Positions 1 to 7,522 of a stretch of DNA of 10,886 bases are shown here, piece by piece (position 1 is the first letter of the stretch; each line of letters begins with the position of its first letter). The notes beneath the pieces were generated by a model. The model was not told the DNA's origin and ran no database searches. It worked only from the letters and a program-made list of their open reading frames with translations. The translations under genes were made by a program, and so were the position numbers. The stretch is taken from the NCBI GenBank assembly GCA_025352865.1, contig JANXSB010000474.1:1-10886 (forward strand). Direction: 5' to 3'. This DNA is from Chthoniobacter sp. GTDB taxonomy: Bacteria; Verrucomicrobiota; Verrucomicrobiia; Chthoniobacterales; Chthoniobacteraceae.

Positions 1-415
1 GCGCGGGGTTGGTGAAGTCGGGTCGGAATTCACCGGGCGTGCGGTGTGCCTCGCGGGCGAAGCGCGCCTCGACGGCGGCGAGCAGTTCGGTCGCGGTGAC
101 GGGTTTGGTGAGGTAGTCGTCGGCCCCGAGGTTCATGCCCTCGCGCACGTCGGCGCGGTCGCTTTTCGCGGTGAGAAAAATGAACGGGATGGGCGCGGTT
201 GCCGCGTCGGCGCGCAGTGCGGCGAGGACGCCGTGACCGTCGGGCGCGGGCATCGTCACGTCGCACAGGATCAGCGCCGGGCGCTCGCGGCGCGCGGTCT
301 CGAGGCCCTCGCGCCCGTCGGCCGCGAGCAGCGGTTCGTAGCCTTCCATGCGCAGGATGGTGGCGATGTTCCGGCGCGACTGAGCTTCGTCTTCGATGAT
401 GAGGATGCGCTTCAT
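1..415 (-). CDS. Response regulator, receiver domain (3' end outside window)
   Basis: This is the N-terminal 138 residues of a two-component response regulator; the gene continues past the left edge. The ATG at 415-413 opens with MKRILIIEDE, giving the acidic pocket E8/D9. D52 (in LILCDVTMP) is the expected phosphoacceptor, T82 (FLTAK) the conserved threonine, and K104 (DYLTKP) the conserved lysine, so every receiver-domain landmark is present and the domain should be functional. It starts 19 nt after the stop of the histidine kinase, which is its obvious phosphodonor. No Shine-Dalgarno sequence is visible in that 19-nt gap. The output domain is not in the window. The linker ending near FRPDFTNPA resembles regulators of Opitutaceae that carry a LuxR-type helix-turn-helix, but this is from memory of the family and unverified. 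Confidence 0.93.
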   Translation of the reverse strand, partial: MKRILIIEDEAQSRRNIATILRMEGYEPLLAADGREGLETARRERPALILCDVTMPAPDGHGVLAALRADAATAPIPFIFLTAKSDRADVREGMNLGADDYLTKPVTATELLAAVEARFAREAHRTPGEFRPDFTNPA

Positions 416-434
416 GAAAAATGGAAGGTGCGGC

Positions 435-3257
435 TCAACACTCCGCGTCTGCTCCGGCGGCGAAGAGCGGCAGGCGCACGGTGAAGGCGCTGCCGCGGTT
501 TTCTTCGCTCGTGAACCCGAGGCTCCCGCCGTGCAGCTCCACGCCGCGTTTCACGACGACGAGGCCGAGGCCCGTGCCGTTGATCTGACCGACATTGCCG
601 CCGCGCTGGAAGGCCTCGAAAAGCCGCGCACGATCCGACGCGGGAATGCCAATGCCGTGGTCCTCGACGCGGAAGACGGCGTCGGCGCCTTCGCGCGCGA
701 CGCTGATTTTTACAGGCTCGCCGGGCGGCGAGTATTTCGCGGCGTTCGAGATGAGGTTCGCGAGGATGTGGCGCAGGATGCTTTCGTCCGCGCGCACCAC
801 GGGCTCGAATTCGCCGACTGACAAATCGAGCGGGCAGCGCGCGCCGGTGGCGGACTGCATCTCGTCCGTGAAGCGCCGGCACCATGCGGCGAGGTGCAGT
901 TCCTCGGGTTGGAATTTCTGCCGCCCGGACTCGAACTGCCCGAGGAGCAGCACGTCCTCCATCATGTGCGACATGCGCTGCGCGGATTTCCCGATGCTCG
1001 CGAGATGCTCGTCGCGCTCGCCCGCGGGCAGGCGGTCGAGGTAGCGCGCGAGAATCTCCGACGAGGTGACGATGACATTGAGCGGCGTGCGAAATTCGTG
1101 CGAGACGAGCGCGACGAACGCGCTCTTGATCTGGCCGAGTTCGCGTTCGTTGGCGAGGGCGAGACGGAGGTCGTCCTGCGCGCGTTCGAGTTCGGCGGTG
1201 CGCGCAGCCACGCGCTTTTCGAGTTCGGTGTTCATCCCGCGCATGGCGGCACTGACGCGCTCGCGTTCGGCGGCGAGCAGGCGCGCGTCGGCGAGCTTGC
1301 GCGCCATGAAAAAAACGAGCGCCGCGGCGAGCGCGACGGCGCTGCCGGCGATGCCGAAGGCGCGGAGCTGGCGCACGCGCAGCACCTCCGGCGCGAGGCC
1401 GAGCGTGCGCACATCGGTGGCACTGCGGAGGCAGAGTCGGCAGGGCGGCGTGCCATCCTCGAGGCGGACGATGCCGGTGACTTCGAGGCGGTCGTCGATT
1501 TTGAAAGCGGCGAGCCGCGACGAGCGGGCGGGCTGTTCGAGCACGGCCTCGATCTCCGCGCCGTCCTGCGCGAGCCGAAGGGTTTCGCGCCAGCGCCCGT
1601 CGGCAATGGTTCCGCTTCGGTACTCCCGCAGCCGGCCGTGGAAGGTGACGAGGTCGTTCGCGCCCATTCCGCGCGCGGCGGCGGGCAGGCTGGCGGGCGC
1701 GGGCTCCACGGTTTGGGCGGTGGCGCTCACGCGGGCCTGCGCGTAGAGCAGTGCGGACTTCATCGGGAGTCCGGTGAAATCCGCGGTGTCGCCCGGATGC
1801 AGCGCGGGGATGGAGATGGGCGGTGTGGTGGGCTTCCATTCCTTTTCCGTCGGATCGAAAGGCGCGAGCATCTGCGCGCGGAAAGCGCCCGCCGGATCGC
1901 GCGCATAGACCCAGCCGTCGCGCACCTCGAGCACGGTCGCGCGACGCGTTGCGGATGGCGCGGCAAAGACATCGCTCCGGCCCGGCGCGAGGAGCGTGAA
2001 GCACCCGGCGGCGTCCGGTTGCGCGACGAGAATCTGCGGCAGCGTGGCGACGCCGCGCACGCGCACGCGCGCGCCGAACCATGCCGCCGGGTCGCAGCCC
2101 GCGGGCACTTTGCCGAGATTGACGAGCGCCCATCCGCTCTCGTCGGCGATGTGGAGCTGCACGCCCGCGCCCTGCGCCTGCGGCCGCGCCTGGAGCACGA
2201 CGCCCTCCGTTTCCACCCAGCGCCGGAACTGCATCGGCGAGACCGCCTCCGCCACGGCGAAGCGCGGCGGCTCCGGCAGTTCCCCCGGCCCGAGCCACTC
2301 CGCGGCCCAGGCCTCGACCCAGACGCTGCGCTGGTCGCTGTTCGTGATGCCGCTGATGCGGACTTCCTCGCCGAACTTCGGGCAGAGACCGGGATTGGCG
2401 ACAAAGACGACGACTGCCGCGCCGCCCGACTGCAAATAGAAATAGGCGCGCTGCGGGTCGGGACAGGTGCAGATCCCGCGGAGCGAAAACGGGCGCGGCG
2501 CGGCGCGGTCTTTCTCGCGCATGAGGTCGAGGATTTCCTGCACGCTGCCGAGCACCTGCGGCGGTTCCACGGGCGGTCCGATGATGGCGATGTCATCTGG
2601 CGAGGAGCAGCGCAGCGAGAGCGCGCCGAGGCCGGCGCTCACGCCGCGCACACGCACGGTTTTCCCCGAGAGCGCGTCCGGCTGCCAGCTCTCGGGCCAC
2701 GAATAAACGCCGCACATGAAAGTGCCGGAGCGGTTCGTGAGCACGAGCCACCAGGTGCCGCGCAAAAGCCCGCCGCCCTCCTGCGCCTGGAGCACCGTGC
2801 CTTCGAGTTGCACGGCGAGCCGGTTGCATTTTCCCGCGAGCAGTTCGGGCACCGTGATCGCAACTGGCGGAGGGAGGCCGGGCTGGCCGAGCACGCGCAG
2901 TGCGGCGGCCCGCACCTCGGTGTCGGGTGAGGCGCTGGTGAAACCGACGGTCGCGACGACTTCGATCTCCGCGCCAGGCGCGGGCAGCGGCACGCCGGCG
3001 GGTGAGCGCACGAAGACGCCCGCGCTTTTGTCCTGGATGAAAACGCCGCCGTCGCGCGGCGAACGCTGGTTCACCACGCCGCGAAAAACGACGCTCCGCG
3101 GGGGCGTTTCCGCCGCGGTTTGCAGGATGAGGTTCACCTCGGCGATGCCGATGGGCGCAGGCTTTTCGGCCCGTGCGGATGAAACGAGTGCGCTCATAAC
3201 GAGGAACGACCGCAGCGCGAATGAGGAAAGGGCTCTCACGTGCGTGAAGGTGAACAA
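435..3257 (-). CDS. Membrane sensor histidine kinase with OB-like extracytoplasmic repeats
   Basis: This is a 940-residue sensor kinase that should phosphorylate the downstream receiver protein. Numbered from the TTG at 3257, it has a signal-like segment to about residue 30 (ending SARA). A long extracytoplasmic region follows with about five beta-rich OB-like repeats (near 54-105, 147-206, 256-303, 347-402 and 535-597), each with a V-x-V/L-x-G type strand. One membrane segment lies at about 631-652, then a coiled-coil linker to about 715. The kinase core is complete: H-box SHEFRTPLN with H720, N-box N834/N838, G1 DHGIGIP at 866-872, FEAF at 880-883 and G2 GTGLGL at 894-899. A CxxC pair (C606, C609) sits just outside the membrane. 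The start is unsettled: the GTG at 3239 gives a tidier 24-residue signal peptide, and an ATG occurs at 3197. AAGGAG at 3283-3278 is about 20 nt upstream of the TTG, too far to decide it. The stimulus is unknown. Confidence 0.92.
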   Translation of the reverse strand: MFTFTHVRALSSFALRSFLVMSALVSSARAEKPAPIGIAEVNLILQTAAETPPRSVVFRGVVNQRSPRDGGVFIQDKSAGVFVRSPAGVPLPAPGAEIEVVATVGFTSASPDTEVRAAALRVLGQPGLPPPVAITVPELLAGKCNRLAVQLEGTVLQAQEGGGLLRGTWWLVLTNRSGTFMCGVYSWPESWQPDALSGKTVRVRGVSAGLGALSLRCSSPDDIAIIGPPVEPPQVLGSVQEILDLMREKDRAAPRPFSLRGICTCPDPQRAYFYLQSGGAAVVVFVANPGLCPKFGEEVRISGITNSDQRSVWVEAWAAEWLGPGELPEPPRFAVAEAVSPMQFRRWVETEGVVLQARPQAQGAGVQLHIADESGWALVNLGKVPAGCDPAAWFGARVRVRGVATLPQILVAQPDAAGCFTLLAPGRSDVFAAPSATRRATVLEVRDGWVYARDPAGAFRAQMLAPFDPTEKEWKPTTPPISIPALHPGDTADFTGLPMKSALLYAQARVSATAQTVEPAPASLPAAARGMGANDLVTFHGRLREYRSGTIADGRWRETLRLAQDGAEIEAVLEQPARSSRLAAFKIDDRLEVTGIVRLEDGTPPCRLCLRSATDVRTLGLAPEVLRVRQLRAFGIAGSAVALAAALVFFMARKLADARLLAAERERVSAAMRGMNTELEKRVAARTAELERAQDDLRLALANERELGQIKSAFVALVSHEFRTPLNVIVTSSEILARYLDRLPAGERDEHLASIGKSAQRMSHMMEDVLLLGQFESGRQKFQPEELHLAAWCRRFTDEMQSATGARCPLDLSVGEFEPVVRADESILRHILANLISNAAKYSPPGEPVKISVAREGADAVFRVEDHGIGIPASDRARLFEAFQRGGNVGQINGTGLGLVVVKRGVELHGGSLGFTSEENRGSAFTVRLPLFAAGADAEC

Positions 3258-3374
3258 ACGCGCGGCCCGGTGCGATACTCCTTCCGGCGTATTTTCCGCG
3301 GCGGCTCATTCCCCGAAAGTGGAATATCTTTCCGCGCACACTGCGGCACTTTTCATGCACAGACCGCCCACCGT
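3258..3374. promoter_or_regulatory. Divergent intergenic region with palindrome and direct repeat
   Basis: This 117-nt gap separates the minus-strand kinase from the plus-strand exported haem protein, so promoters for both blocks should lie here. It contains an inverted repeat, ATTCC (3308-3312) and GGAAT (3321-3325) with an 8-nt spacer. It also contains a direct repeat of TTTCCGCG at 3293-3300 and 3329-3336, exactly 36 nt apart, which flanks the palindrome. This arrangement could be an operator, but the elements are short. I could not identify convincing -35/-10 hexamers in either direction. Confidence 0.35.
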
Positions 3375-6300
3375 ATGAAACTCCTCCGCTGTCTTTTCGC
3401 CGTTTCCATTTTCACCATCGCCACCGCGCACGCCGCGCCACTCGCGAAAACCGTTCTCTACGTCACGCAGACGCCGATGCCGGATGAGGTTTTCCCAAAC
3501 ACGCACGTCATCACGGACATCAAGATGAGCATCACCGGCACGATGCAAAGTCCGCTCGCGGACACGGCGCACGCGGCGCGCGGCGGGGCGCTGTGGATTC
3601 GGTATGCGAATGGGCAGCGCATGAATCTCACGAGCGCCGCAGGCTACGGCGGAGCGGTGGATGTGAATGGAAACGCGACGGGATTGCAGGGCGCGAACGC
3701 CATCGCGGTGCAGCGGCCTTTCATGCACTGGGGCGGGACGAAGGCGATCTTCTCGATGGCCGTCGGCGCCCCGGTGAACGCGGCGGACTCGACGCAGTTC
3801 CACTGGCAGCTCTACGAAATCACGAACTTCGCGCAGGGGCAGACGCCGGTGATTTCCTACGTCGCGGGCCAGTCGGCGAGTTTCAACAACATGCAGGGCT
3901 GCTACGACACGCAGGGCCGCATCATTTTCGTCAGCGACGCACCGCGCGGGATGCAGGCGAATCTTTACCCGCAGCTCGACCAATACCTATCGCTGCCGTG
4001 CAACACCGGCCTGTGGCGGCTCGACCGCGCGAATGCGAACGAGCTGAAACACATCATCCACGCGCCGTCGGGCGCGTTCACGCCGTTCGTGGACAGCTTC
4101 GGGCGCGTGATGTTTGTGCAATGGGATCACCTCTCGCGCGACGTGAGCGCGACCTACGACCGACCGCCCATCGCGGCGAACGGCGAAGCGTGGACGCAGA
4201 CGCTCAACGGCAACGGCACCTTCGACAGCGAGAACGGTTCAGTTTTCACCCTCGGCACGCCGGCGAATTATTCGACGTTCAACTTTCATCCCGAGCCGCG
4301 GAACTTCGACAAGACGGCGCTGCTCGGGACGAATCTCAACGGCAATGCGTTCAACCAGTTTTTCCCGTGGGAGTGCCGCGAGGACGGCTCGTCGCACGAG
4401 GTGCAAAACCACGTCGGTCGCCATGAGTTCGGCGGCACGCAGCCGGGGAAGGCCAGCTTCACCGACGACCCGAATCTCGTGCAGATGTCGTTCACGAATC
4501 CGACCGCGCTGAATTTCATCCACCTCACCGAATCGCCCGCCAGCCCCGGCATTTACTACGCGGTGACGCCGCCGGAATTCGGCACGCACATGGCCGCGCC
4601 GATTTTCCGATTCAACGGCGGCCTCGGCGTGAACCCGTCCACGATGCAAATCACCTACCTCACGCCGATCGTGAGCGTGCCGAATCCCGCGCTCGGCTCG
4701 TCGCCGCTCGCGACACCGGTGGACATTTACCGAAACCCCACGCCGCTCAGCGACGGCACGCTGCTCGCCGTGCATTCGCCCGCCACGCAATACGACTCGA
4801 ATAGCGGCACCGCGAGCAGCCCGAAATCGCGCTACGCATTTCGCCTGCGGATGCTCACCGGCAGCGTGGGCGCGATGACGCCGGATCTCGTCGCCGCAAA
4901 CGCGCCGACGAATCCGCAAAACGTCACGCTCAGCTACTACGTGAACGGCGCACTCATCAGCTACAGCGGCGTGCCGCTGTGGGAGCTGGACCCGGTCGAG
5001 GTCGTCGCGCGCAACGCGCCCGCGCAGCTCACGAGCGGCATCGCGAGCGTCGAGCAGACAGTCTTCGACGAGGAAGGCGTCCACGCGCCGACGCTGCAAA
5101 ATTACCTCCGCACGAACAACCTCGCGCTCGTCGTGAACCGCAACTCCACGCACCGCGACGCGGCGGACAGGCAGCAGCCGTTCAACCTCAAGGTCGCCAC
5201 GTCCGCGACGCAGACCATCGGCGCGGCGGGAAAAATCTACGACATCGGCTGGGTACAGATTTACCAGGCCGACGGCATCCGCGCCTACACGCACGACGGC
5301 GCAAACCCCGCCGCGCTGCCCGCGCCGGGCCGCCGCTGCATGCCCGTGCCGCTGCACACCACGCTCGGTGAAATGCCCGTCGTACCCGGCGCACCCGCGG
5401 GCGCGGTGAAAATCGCCGACGACGGATCGTGGGCCGCGGTGCTCCCCGCCGGCCACGCCGTCACCTGGCACATGCTCGACGGCGCGGGCGTGAAGAGCCA
5501 GGTGAAGGAACGCTACGAGGTGAACTTCGCCGCCGGCGAAGTGCGGACGTGCGCCGTCTGCCACGGCGTGAACACCTCCGACCAGGCCGGCAATCTCGGA
5601 GCGCCCGTGAACAAGCCCGATGCGCTGCGCACGTTCCTGCAATTTTGGAAAGGCAACCATCCGCCCGGCGCGATGCAGCACGCCGCGCCTGCATCGAGCG
5701 TTTTGAAAAGCGCCGTCAACGCCGTCTTCAATGTCACCCGCACCGGCGGCAGCACCGGCCCGGTGAGCGTGAATTTTTCCACCGCCGACGGCACCGCGCT
5801 CGCGGGCACGGACTACACCGCCACGAGCGGCACGCTCAACTGGGCCGACAGCGACACCGCACCGAAAACCATCGCCGTCCCGCTGCTCAACAATCCCGTC
5901 ATCGCCGCGAACAAAGCGCTCACCGTCACGCTCAGCGCGCCGCTCTACGGCTCACTCGGCGCGACCGCCGTGAACACGCTCACCGTCGCCGAGCCGCCCT
6001 TCCAAGCGTGGCTCTACACCTACTTCGGCGCGGCGGCGAATGTCGCCGCCACTGCCGCCGACACCGCCGACCCCGACGGCGACGGCCTCCCGAATCTCGC
6101 CGAGTATTTCCTCGGCACCATCCCCGCCGCGCATCCCGACGCGCCGCCAGTGGTCGCCAATGAAATCATCGGCGGCATCCCCTCGCTCACGCTCACCTTC
6201 ACGCGCGATCCCACGCGCACCGACATCTCGTATCACGCGCAAGTCTCCACCGACCTCGCCGCATGGACCGACATCGCCGACACGCAAACCGGCACGAGCG

Positions 6301-6383
6301 ACCCGCTCGAAATCCGCAAAGCCAGCATTCCATTTGCCACCGGCCCGCGGCAGTTTCTCCGGCTTCACATCACCCGCCCATAA
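3375..6383 (+). CDS. Exported HzsA-related/TolB-like protein with one haem c motif, Calx-beta and C-terminal module
   Basis: This is a 1002-residue secreted protein of unknown function. The ATG at 3375 begins a clear signal peptide (MKLLRCLFAV..., cleavage near AHA|AP). The reading frame is open upstream, but that part lacks a signal and overlaps the kinase. The first ~600 residues are rich in beta strands, with TolB/PD40-like phrases such as GRIIFVSD (181-188), a W-D-H motif at 250-252 and VGRHE at 347-351. These resemble bacterial 'HzsA-related' proteins. CAVCH at 726-730 is the only CxxCH and predicts one covalently bound haem c with H730 as axial ligand. A Calx-beta-like domain spans about 773-873. 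D899-P-D-G-D-G904...NLAEY begins a calcium-binding-like C-terminal module typical of verrucomicrobial exported proteins, ending in a RLHITRP strand. A small secreted protein follows after 19 nt. With one haem and no hzsB/hzsC partners, true hydrazine synthase activity is not supported. Confidence 0.88.
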   Translation: MKLLRCLFAVSIFTIATAHAAPLAKTVLYVTQTPMPDEVFPNTHVITDIKMSITGTMQSPLADTAHAARGGALWIRYANGQRMNLTSAAGYGGAVDVNGNATGLQGANAIAVQRPFMHWGGTKAIFSMAVGAPVNAADSTQFHWQLYEITNFAQGQTPVISYVAGQSASFNNMQGCYDTQGRIIFVSDAPRGMQANLYPQLDQYLSLPCNTGLWRLDRANANELKHIIHAPSGAFTPFVDSFGRVMFVQWDHLSRDVSATYDRPPIAANGEAWTQTLNGNGTFDSENGSVFTLGTPANYSTFNFHPEPRNFDKTALLGTNLNGNAFNQFFPWECREDGSSHEVQNHVGRHEFGGTQPGKASFTDDPNLVQMSFTNPTALNFIHLTESPASPGIYYAVTPPEFGTHMAAPIFRFNGGLGVNPSTMQITYLTPIVSVPNPALGSSPLATPVDIYRNPTPLSDGTLLAVHSPATQYDSNSGTASSPKSRYAFRLRMLTGSVGAMTPDLVAANAPTNPQNVTLSYYVNGALISYSGVPLWELDPVEVVARNAPAQLTSGIASVEQTVFDEEGVHAPTLQNYLRTNNLALVVNRNSTHRDAADRQQPFNLKVATSATQTIGAAGKIYDIGWVQIYQADGIRAYTHDGANPAALPAPGRRCMPVPLHTTLGEMPVVPGAPAGAVKIADDGSWAAVLPAGHAVTWHMLDGAGVKSQVKERYEVNFAAGEVRTCAVCHGVNTSDQAGNLGAPVNKPDALRTFLQFWKGNHPPGAMQHAAPASSVLKSAVNAVFNVTRTGGSTGPVSVNFSTADGTALAGTDYTATSGTLNWADSDTAPKTIAVPLLNNPVIAANKALTVTLSAPLYGSLGATAVNTLTVAEPPFQAWLYTYFGAAANVAATAADTADPDGDGLPNLAEYFLGTIPAAHPDAPPVVANEIIGGIPSLTLTFTRDPTRTDISYHAQVSTDLAAWTDIADTQTGTSDPLEIRKASIPFATGPRQFLRLHITRP

Positions 6384-6402
6384 AACCAAACCCACTGCAT
6401 CC

Positions 6403-6858
6403 ATGAAAATCCCATCGCTCCTCGCCCTCTTCGCCACCGCCGCGCTCGCCCTCGCCGAACCGCCGCCCGCCGGCACCGCCAAAGGCACCTGCGCGAAGAA
6501 CGCCGAACCCGCCGTCACGCTCGCTTTCGCTGCCGCGTTTGTGGATCAAAAAGATGAACGCAAACCCACGCTCCTCATCCTCTCCGACGTGAAGTTGCCG
6601 ATGGAAAAATGGACGAGCGAGTTCGACCTCATGCGCGCCAACAAGCCCTTCAGCGGCGCGATTTTTTTCCTCGATAAAGACAACGCCGTCTTCCGCACCG
6701 ACTTCTACTGGAAAGGCCGCCAGTCCAGCGTCTCCGGCTATTTCAAACTCGCGCTCGATCCGAAGAACGGGAAGGATCTCACCGGTACCGTCGCCAGCAC
6801 CAGCGACGACGCGAAGGACCCGAAAGCGGACGCCGCTTTTCACGCGACGTTGAAGTAA
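6403..6858 (+). CDS. Small secreted protein of unknown function
   Basis: This is a 151-residue exported protein. The ATG at 6403 was chosen because it starts a signal peptide (MKIPSLLALFATAALALA, cleavage near residue 18); the frame is open further upstream, but that part lies inside the previous gene. The mature part begins with a Pro/Ala linker and a short K-G-T strand. It then has an ILSDVKLP-like segment (about 59-66), a FYWKGRQSSVSGYF strand pair (about 101-114) and a Lys/Asp-rich tail. A single cysteine (C30) remains after export. The layout 'KGT...SDV-L...SG' resembles short secreted domains of Verrucomicrobiota and Planctomycetota that have no assigned function; this is recollection, not a search result. 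It sits 19 nt after the haem protein and is probably co-transcribed, suggesting a shared extracytoplasmic role. No Shine-Dalgarno sequence is visible. Confidence 0.8.
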   Translation: MKIPSLLALFATAALALAEPPPAGTAKGTCAKNAEPAVTLAFAAAFVDQKDERKPTLLILSDVKLPMEKWTSEFDLMRANKPFSGAIFFLDKDNAVFRTDFYWKGRQSSVSGYFKLALDPKNGKDLTGTVASTSDDAKDPKADAAFHATLK

Positions 6859-6869
6859 CGCTATGCGTA

Positions 6870-6883
6870 GGAAATGATTTTCC
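6870..6883 (+). other. Small hairpin after the secreted-protein gene
   Basis: GGAAA (6870-6874) and TTTCC (6879-6883) form a perfect 5-bp stem with a TGAT loop, 11 nt after the stop of the 151-residue gene. No T-run follows, so it does not fit a standard intrinsic terminator. It could be an mRNA 3' end-stabilising structure or chance. Confidence 0.25.
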
Positions 6884-6923
6884 GCAGCCGCTCCATCTCC
6901 GCACTGGCCGCGCGCCTCCCGGA

Positions 6924-6940
6924 TCGCGCATTCTGCGCGA
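6924..6940 (+). promoter_or_regulatory. GC-rich hairpin directly upstream of the nadD start codon
   Basis: TCGCGCA (6924-6930) and TGCGCGA (6934-6940) are a perfect 7-bp inverted repeat with a TTC loop. The stem ends 3 nt before the nadD ATG, exactly where a ribosome would land, and there is no Shine-Dalgarno sequence there. In mRNA it could hinder initiation or mark a regulatory site; as DNA it could be an operator. Short GC palindromes are common in sequence of this composition, so function is unproven. Confidence 0.4.
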
Positions 6941-6943
6941 CCG

Positions 6944-7522
6944 ATGAACCTCGCTCTCTACGGCGGCACTTTTGATCCCATTCACCACGGGCACCTCATC
7001 CTCGCGCGCGAGGCGGTGGAGCAGCTTGCACTGGAGCGGGTGATTTTCATTCCCGCCGGCCTCTCGCCGCACAAACTGGCGCGCATTTCCGCGCCCGCGG
7101 CGCTGCGGCGCGCGATGCTCGCGGCGGCGCTCGCGGATGAGCCGCGCTTTGTGCTCGATGACTCGGAACTCCAGCGGCCCGGCCCGAGTTTCAGCATTGA
7201 TTCCGTGGAGCGCATCGCCGCCGAGTTTCCCGGCGCGCGGCTTCATTACTTGATCGGCGCGGACAACCTGCGCGAGCTACACACTTGGCGGCGCATCGAC
7301 GACCTGCGCCGGCTCGTGCAGTTCGTGGTCTTTGGCCGCGGCGCGGATGACCCGGCGGCGGCGCACGGTTTTCCCACGCTCGCGCGGCGCATCGACATCT
7401 CGGCGACGGACATTCGCGCGCGGGTTGCGCGCGGGGCTTCCATTCGCTATCTCACTCCCGAGCCCGTCCGCTCGATCATCGCCGAACATCACCTTTACCA
7501 GGAACCGCCCCATCAAATCTGA
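6944..7522 (+). CDS. nadD: Nicotinate-nucleotide adenylyltransferase
   Basis: NadD transfers AMP from ATP to nicotinate mononucleotide, forming deamido-NAD in cytosolic NAD synthesis. The 192-residue protein has the usual family length and a Rossmann-like nucleotidyltransferase fold. GGTFDPIHHGHL at 7-18 is the ATP-binding G-x-F-x-P-x-H-x-G-H signature, S41-P-H-K44 is the substrate-side segment, IGAD at 104-107 is conserved, and ISATDIR at 152-158 is the C-terminal ISxTxxR motif. The ATG at 6944 is the only sensible start, since a stop closes the frame upstream. It is preceded by a hairpin and no Shine-Dalgarno sequence. The gene heads a tight run with rsfS (overlapping its 3' end), a CPXCG protein and cinA. 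The CinA C-terminal domain belongs to a family that makes NaMN, the substrate of NadD. Confidence 0.96.
   Translation: MNLALYGGTFDPIHHGHLILAREAVEQLALERVIFIPAGLSPHKLARISAPAALRRAMLAAALADEPRFVLDDSELQRPGPSFSIDSVERIAAEFPGARLHYLIGADNLRELHTWRRIDDLRRLVQFVVFGRGADDPAAAHGFPTLARRIDISATDIRARVARGASIRYLTPEPVRSIIAEHHLYQEPPHQI
7500..7504 (+). promoter_or_regulatory. AGGAA ribosome binding site for rsfS
   Basis: AGGAA lies inside the last codons of nadD (Gln-Glu), 7 nt before the ATC at 7512, which is ideal Shine-Dalgarno spacing. It supports translation starting at that non-standard codon. The other starts in the window lack a comparably placed element. The caveat is that the same bases encode NadD residues, so the match may be chance. 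Confidence 0.45.

Noticed and set aside
894..2930. A 678-codon open frame on the plus strand opposite the kinase
   Set aside because: It is antisense to a kinase with complete H, N and G boxes; its translation is low-complexity Arg/Ala/Gly/Glu-rich with no domain. Long antisense frames are expected at this GC content.
2593..3360. Minus-strand frame starting with an ATG at 3360 as an alternative or frameshifted kinase N-terminus
   Set aside because: Its translation is Arg-rich without a domain, and the kinase frame already has a signal peptide and OB-like repeats across the same region, so no frameshift is needed.
3240..3374. N-terminal extension of the haem protein from a GTG at 3240
   Set aside because: It would overlap the kinase start and place 45 residues before a textbook signal peptide that begins at the ATG at 3375.
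4239..5681. A 480-codon open frame on the minus strand opposite the haem protein
   Set aside because: The translation is Arg/Val/His-rich without any recognisable motif, while the opposite strand carries a signal peptide, CxxCH and Calx-beta domain.
3375..6383. True hydrazine synthase or anammox function
   Set aside because: Only one CxxCH is present, the C-terminal half is Calx-beta plus a verrucomicrobial module, and no hzsB/hzsC-like genes are nearby. The resemblance is to the loosely named HzsA-related group.
7425..7511. TTG at 7425 as the rsfS start
   Set aside because: It would add 29 residues with no family likeness and overlap nadD by 98 nt; the ATC at 7512 fits length and spacing better, though the TTG cannot be fully excluded.
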